Shown here: positions 60,410 to 64,000 of the stretch, piece after piece | Layout: each line of letters begins with the position of its first letter | Numbering within the stretch: position 1 is the first letter of the stretch | Source of the DNA: Phycisphaerales bacterium | GTDB lineage: Bacteria; Planctomycetota; Phycisphaerae; Tepidisphaerales; Tepidisphaeraceae | Direction of reading: 5' to 3' | Assembly: GCA_020847545.1 (NCBI GenBank) | Contig: JADLBV010000070.1 | Coordinates: 1 to 64,000 of the forward strand | Length of the DNA: 64,000 nt | Made by a program: the position numbers and the translations under genes | The notes under the pieces: model-generated | Database searches by the model: none | What the model was told of the DNA's origin: nothing | What the model saw: the letters and a program-made list of their open reading frames with translations, nothing else

Positions 60410-61330
60410 ATGGACCAACCGGCCGCAGAACCTTCGATTCCCTCCCCCCAACCGACGGTTGTTCTACATACTCATATCCTGCGCCCCGGACCTTGGATTC
60501 AGCTTGGATACCCCGATGGGTTCGCTCTAACACGCCTGCACCTGCGATTTCCCCGACTTCCGGCCGCGTTGCGGGGGCTTCGGATTGTGCATTTATCAGA
60601 CTTTCACGCCCGCCGGGGGTGGTGGAGGGCGTATGATGAGCTGATCGAGCTAGTCAATCAGTCGGCCGACCTGGTCCTGTTCACCGGTGATCTGGTGGAT
60701 GATAAGCGCGACTATCGCCCGGCCCTGCCAACCATCCAACGCCTGTTGCGCGGGTTCCAAATCCGGCTGGGAACATACATTATTCTGGGCAATCACGATG
60801 GTTCACTGCTTTCGGCTCATCTGCCGCCGCTGGGGATTCATTATATTGATGGGAAATATGTCCGGTTGCCGGTTGGTTCGGATGAAATTGAATTGATCGG
60901 CCTGCCGGGGGTTCATCGACAGGATTTGGACCCGCAATCGCTGATCCATCTCCCCGCGCGTCGACCTGATACACCCCGATTGGTCCTCTCCCATTACCCC
61001 GATCAGGTGCTGTTGACCCGCCTGCTGCAACCCGATCTGTATCTGACCGGCCATACGCATGGTGGGCAGATCTGCCTGCCCGGCGGATTGCCACTTCTTC
61101 GTCATGATTCCCTGCCGGCACGACTCTGCACCGGCATTCATCGATTCGCCGACACCTGGATGGTTGTCAATCGCGGATTTGGGTTTTCCGGGCCGAGGGT
61201 TCGGCTTTTTTGCCCGGCCGAGGTCATTCAAATCGTCCTGGAAGACACGGCCGACAAACCTACAAATGACGGGCAAAATGGGCCACTTCAGGCTGGGCCG
61301 CCCGGCGATAATCCGCCAGTGTCATCGTGA
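60410..61330 (+). CDS. Metallophosphoesterase, YkuE-like
   Basis: A 306-residue calcineurin-like phosphoesterase. All metal motifs are present: VHLSDFHARRG (DxH), FTGDLVDD (GDxxD), GNHDG (GNHD/E) and TGHTHGGQI (GHTHxGQ). The HGGQICLPGGLPLLRHDSLP region is typical of the YkuE branch and of LpxG-type enzymes that hydrolyse UDP-diacylglucosamine. As lpxI is present, another substrate is more likely. No N-terminal membrane segment is visible. Its last 71 bases overlap the convergent YbaK-type gene. Confidence 0.85.
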   Translation: MDQPAAEPSIPSPQPTVVLHTHILRPGPWIQLGYPDGFALTRLHLRFPRLPAALRGLRIVHLSDFHARRGWWRAYDELIELVNQSADLVLFTGDLVDDKRDYRPALPTIQRLLRGFQIRLGTYIILGNHDGSLLSAHLPPLGIHYIDGKYVRLPVGSDEIELIGLPGVHRQDLDPQSLIHLPARRPDTPRLVLSHYPDQVLLTRLLQPDLYLTGHTHGGQICLPGGLPLLRHDSLPARLCTGIHRFADTWMVVNRGFGFSGPRVRLFCPAEVIQIVLEDTADKPTNDGQNGPLQAGPPGDNPPVSS

Positions 61331-61718
61331 CCGCGCAGTCATGCGTGCCGGCCTGAAACATCACCCGTTCATCGGCCATCAACGACTCATCCATCAACGT
61401 GGTCAGGCCATACATCCGCCCCACCGGCGGCTCGGCCCCCAATTCACAGTCCCCGAACAACTCCCGCAATTTGACCTCATCGGCCAGCCGAACTTCCCCC
61501 GCCTGTAATTGGCCGCGAAGCTCATCGAGATCGACGCGATGGGAGGCGGGGAGCGCGCACATGACAAACTCCCCATCGGCCTCCACCACCACCGGCTTGA
61601 TCACCGTCCGCCCGGGCACATGCTCAATGGCGGCCAAATCCTGCGCGGTGTATGCGGTCCCATGCCGGCAGATGCGATAACACACCCCCATCTGGTCCAG
61701 ATACGATTGCAGGTTCAT
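61260..61718 (-). CDS. YbaK/ProX-type aminoacyl-tRNA deacylase
   Basis: A 152-residue protein of the YbaK/EbsC fold, which hydrolyses mischarged tRNAs such as Cys- or Ala-tRNAPro. It starts with SYLDQMGVCYRICRHGTAYTAQDLAA, then VPGRTVIKPVVVEADGEFV with the conserved lysine, and GAEPPVGRMYGLTTLMDESL with the glycine-proline loop. It is a free-standing editing domain. The 3' end overlaps the convergent metallophosphoesterase gene by 71 bases. Confidence 0.85.
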   Translation of the reverse strand: MNLQSYLDQMGVCYRICRHGTAYTAQDLAAIEHVPGRTVIKPVVVEADGEFVMCALPASHRVDLDELRGQLQAGEVRLADEVKLRELFGDCELGAEPPVGRMYGLTTLMDESLMADERVMFQAGTHDCAVTMTLADYRRAAQPEVAHFARHL

Positions 61719-61812
61719 GTTTGAACTCCTGTCGGTGAAACCAACAGGTAATGTACCGCGCCCACACGGATTGCCATATATAAATATTTACCGTGAATTG
61801 ATCCGCCTCGTC

Positions 61813-62721
61813 TCACTCCAATGGGTGATTTTTTTCAATATATTTCCGAAAGTCGGCATCACCCGCCTCCCATGCCTTGCGATACCATCGCACCGCTTCG
61901 GCACGGTCTATCCCGACGCCAAGTCCTTTGTCGTAAAGCACACCGACATTGTACATCGCCACCACATGCCCTTTGTCAGCGGCTTGCTGGAACCATTGCA
62001 TCGCCTGTGTGTAATCCTGCGCAGCCCCCTGAGCCCCGGAAAGGAGCGCGCCAATATAATACATCGCATTCATGTGCCCCTGGGGGGCGGCCTTCTGGAA
62101 CCACTGCATCGCCTGTGCGACATCCCGCTCAACACCCTGGCCGTTGTAGTAGAGAAGGCCAATGGTGTACATCGCCTCCGAATAACCTTGTGCCGCGGCC
62201 TTTTGATACCAATGCATCGCCTGCGTGTAATCCCGCTCGACACCGCTGCCGTTGACGTACAGCGTGCCGATATCGAACATCGCCACCGCTGCCCCTTTGT
62301 CGGCGGCCTTCTCAAACCACCGCATCGCCTGTGCATCATCCCGCTCAACACCCATGCCGCTGAAATAAAAGACGCCGATGTTGTACATCGCGTATGCCTG
62401 ACCCTGGGCGGCGGCTTTTTGAAACCATTGCATCGCCTGCGTGTAATCCTGCGCAACACCCAGACCACTGACGTACAACACCCCGATGTTGAACATCGCC
62501 CCCACATGCCCTTGCGCGGCGGCCTTCTGATACCAATTCATCGCCTGAGCATAATCCCGCTCGACGCCATGCCCCTTCTCATAATTCAGGCCGGTATTGA
62601 ACATTTCATCGGCATCGCCCACCTCCGATCCAATGCCGATGGTCGGTATCACTAAAATGCAGGTCATGAGCGCCACCGCACACACCGCCACCAAGTCGGT
62701 CCATTGCGTGAAGTCAATCAT
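61813..62721 (-). CDS. Sel1-repeat protein
   Basis: A 302-residue protein with an N-terminal signal or anchor (LVAVCAVALMTCILVIPTIG) and about seven Sel1-like (TPR-related) repeats of 36 residues. Each repeat has the pattern AQAMxWYQKAAAQGxxxAMYxIGxLYxxGxGVxxDY. These solenoids bind other proteins; no enzyme domain is present. The repeats are also strongly similar in DNA (108-base units), which suggests recent expansion. Confidence 0.88.
   Translation of the reverse strand: MIDFTQWTDLVAVCAVALMTCILVIPTIGIGSEVGDADEMFNTGLNYEKGHGVERDYAQAMNWYQKAAAQGHVGAMFNIGVLYVSGLGVAQDYTQAMQWFQKAAAQGQAYAMYNIGVFYFSGMGVERDDAQAMRWFEKAADKGAAVAMFDIGTLYVNGSGVERDYTQAMHWYQKAAAQGYSEAMYTIGLLYYNGQGVERDVAQAMQWFQKAAPQGHMNAMYYIGALLSGAQGAAQDYTQAMQWFQQAADKGHVVAMYNVGVLYDKGLGVGIDRAEAVRWYRKAWEAGDADFRKYIEKNHPLE
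61860..62620 (-). repeat. Tandem 108-base units encoding Sel1 repeats
   Basis: The coding sequence repeats with a 108-base period, seen in recurring segments such as CCATTGCATCGCCTG and TGTACATCGC. There are about seven units, with moderate divergence. Such a tract can gain or lose units by recombination. Confidence 0.75.
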
Positions 62722-62900
62722 GACTTGTCTCCATCCTGAATAAGTGCCTGTTATTCGTTACGGCAATAGAATGCCTGAAAGACCAGTAGAACCGATGCCA
62801 ATCCTATGAAAGCAATGGAAAGTTACAAACAATAAATTTCGTGTGGGGATCGCATTCAATAAACCATCCGGGGCTTGTCCAATCACTTCCAACCGTCACA

Positions 62901-63506
62901 ATGCACCCAATGCGGAGCCGGAAATTGAGACGTGCGGACTATGCCCAACCGGCCGATGTTCTGGCGCGGGAGCTGGTTGGCAAACTCCTCGTTCATCGGA
63001 CGGCAAAACAGAAATACCGCGCCCGGATCGTGGAGACCGAGGCGTATCTTGGCCCGGTCGATCTGGCTTCGCACGCCTCCAAGGGGTTGACCGGCCGGAC
63101 GAAAATCCTCTTTGGGTCGCCGGGGTTCGCCTACGTCTATCTGATCTATGGGATGTACGACCTGTTCAACATCGTGGCCGGTCACAAAGAGAGCGGGCAG
63201 GCGGTGTTGATCCGCGCCGCCGAACCGTTGGATGGATGGAAGGCGGACCTGCGCGGGCCGGGCAAATTAACCCGCGCCATGCACATCACCCGCCAACACA
63301 ATGGCATTGACCTGACCGGCCAGACGATCTTCCTGCTCGATGACCACACCCCCCCGCCGGCGTTGTCGGTGACACCGCGCATCGGCATCGACTATGCCAA
63401 ACACTGGAAGGATGCCCCATTGCGATTCTTCGCCGCCGACCACCCGGCCGTGTCGGGAAAAAAATCCGCATCCCGCCCCAAATCGAGACCGAATCCGCCT
63501 CGATAA
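62901..63506 (+). CDS. 3-methyladenine DNA glycosylase (AAG/MPG family)
   Basis: A 201-residue repair enzyme that excises alkylated and deaminated purines. ARELVGKLLVHR and RIVETEAYLGPVDLASHAS carry the catalytic glutamate; FGSPGFAYVYLIYGMYDLFN and LIRAAEPL are the other hallmarks. GPGKLTRAMHITRQHNG is the typical substrate loop. ATG 62901 is chosen, ATG 62910 and GTG 62841 are alternatives. The C-terminus is basic (KKSASRPKSRPNPPR). The stop is one base before the convergent amidohydrolase stop. Confidence 0.93.
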   Translation: MHPMRSRKLRRADYAQPADVLARELVGKLLVHRTAKQKYRARIVETEAYLGPVDLASHASKGLTGRTKILFGSPGFAYVYLIYGMYDLFNIVAGHKESGQAVLIRAAEPLDGWKADLRGPGKLTRAMHITRQHNGIDLTGQTIFLLDDHTPPPALSVTPRIGIDYAKHWKDAPLRFFAADHPAVSGKKSASRPKSRPNPPR

Positions 63507-63507
63507 T

Positions 63508-64000
63508 TTATTCTTTAATCCCCAACAATTTGGCCGCGTTGTTCCAGAAGATGTCTTCCACCTGCGAGTCTTTCAATCCCACCGACCAGCAGGCCCATTT
63601 AAGGCTGCGCAGATGTTCCAGCCCAACCAGAACCGGATCGACGCGGGCGTGTTTTTCTCCCCAGACGGGGGTTGATTCATACAACCAGAGAAATGAATCC
63701 GATGCCGCCAGCGACCGGCCGCGCCAATGGCTGATATGCCAATCCGAGCCGTACATCAGTTTGTCATGCCCGATGATCTTCAAGATCGCCGCATGGGCGG
63801 CCGACTCGCAGTTGGCGCTGGTGTCGAAATAGAGATTCTCCAGACCTTTGAGCTTGGGCAATCCTTCCCAGTTGTGGGCCGGCTGAAAACCGCGGGCGCT
63901 GTGCGCCAAAATCAATTTCATGTTCGGATACGTTTGGCAGTAATGGCGAATCCAATGAATGTTCGATTCATCCGCCACCGCCCGGCTTTTGACCATATGC
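63508..64000 (-). CDS. Amidohydrolase-family protein, C-terminal part (partial)
   Basis: The frame runs off the right edge; about 164 codons are present. Visible features of metal-dependent TIM-barrel hydrolases (amidohydrolase 2 type) are MKLILAHSARGF with a metal-binding histidine, LYFDTSANCES and KLMYGSDWHIS with the catalytic aspartate, and the ending DIFWNNAAKLLGI. The window holds only the C-terminal barrel strands, so substrate and full length are unknown. Confidence 0.8.
   Translation of the reverse strand, partial: HMVKSRAVADESNIHWIRHYCQTYPNMKLILAHSARGFQPAHNWEGLPKLKGLENLYFDTSANCESAAHAAILKIIGHDKLMYGSDWHISHWRGRSLAASDSFLWLYESTPVWGEKHARVDPVLVGLEHLRSLKWACWSVGLKDSQVEDIFWNNAAKLLGIKE

Noticed and set aside
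60410-61330. Calling the metallophosphoesterase LpxG or LpxH
   Set aside because: lpxI already serves that step and the sequence fits the general YkuE branch equally well.
61860-62620. Regular repeats that could look like a CRISPR array
   Set aside because: The period is 108 bases, in frame, and encodes Sel1 repeats; there are no unique spacers or cas genes.

Overview
The window is a GC-rich, gene-dense bacterial chromosome segment with about 62 protein genes, two of them cut by the window edges. I saw no rRNA, tRNA, CRISPR array, prophage or transposase gene. The gene set points to a Gram-negative planctomycete-type bacterium, probably of the Phycisphaerae. The reasons are two exported proteins with a C-terminal sorting tail of the form IPLPAAxWSALSGL (a PEP-CTERM variant), lipid A and outer-membrane genes (lpxB, lpxI, an msbA-like exporter, an LpxL-like acyltransferase, an OmpA-type lipoprotein, a giant AsmA-like protein), and soluble proteins that join a small helix-turn-helix domain to membrane segments. 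The taxonomic call is inference, since no rRNA is present.

Layout. 1-5100: end of an unknown gene, a small membrane protein, a GbsR/MarR regulator with a perfect palindrome over its ribosome binding site, two tandem UDP-glucuronate-decarboxylase-like genes followed by a family 2 glycosyltransferase (sugar nucleotide and glycan synthesis), and an AT-rich orphan gene. 5200-9130: core metabolism (fumC, ilvC, agmatine deiminase), with REPIN-like double hairpins beside the genes. 9135-11961: a ferrous iron uptake operon feoA-feoB-small Cys-rich protein. 12095-18329: a membrane-lipid block with a phospholipid-methyltransferase-like gene, cardiolipin synthase, a translationally coupled pair of dynamin-like GTPases and a zinc-ribbon membrane protein. 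18502-23489: a GT39-like membrane glycosyltransferase and a 1249-residue AsmA-like protein. 23673-26895: 2-oxoacid:ferredoxin oxidoreductase (korAB). 26903-29486: ftsY, nusB and an M48 metalloprotease.

29728-32510 is an accessory stretch: a small HTH protein, an L-rhamnose isomerase, a DUF5335-like gene and a MazF-type toxin with its antitoxin. 32576-35603 holds thioredoxin, a DJ-1/PfpI protein and the two sorting-tail surface proteins, which share promoter and leader features and each end in a good terminator. 35701-39269 runs on the minus strand: an ABC-2 permease, a pseudouridine synthase, queG and accD. 39502-42160 is rmlA-rmlB-rmlD (dTDP-rhamnose) without rmlC. 42968-46888 is an lpxB - msbA-like - acyltransferase operon. 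47077-57666 holds a YacL-like PIN/TRAM protein, a fused CobA-HemD, a PilZ protein, tatC, a LOG family protein, a cyclophilin, leucyl aminopeptidase, a large secreted protein and lpxI. 57784-64000 holds the OmpA-type lipoprotein, an HTH-plus-membrane protein, a metallophosphoesterase, a YbaK-type deacylase, a Sel1-repeat protein, 3-methyladenine DNA glycosylase and the end of an amidohydrolase gene.

The dominant theme is envelope building: nucleotide sugars, glycosyltransferases, lipid A late steps and flipping, phospholipid head-group synthesis, membrane GTPases and exported surface proteins. Many neighbouring genes overlap by ATGA or GTGA, so the operon calls are strong. The least explained pieces are the GTPase pair in its lipid context, the shared leader of the two surface-protein genes, and the orphan proteins at 4379, 42242 and 55129.
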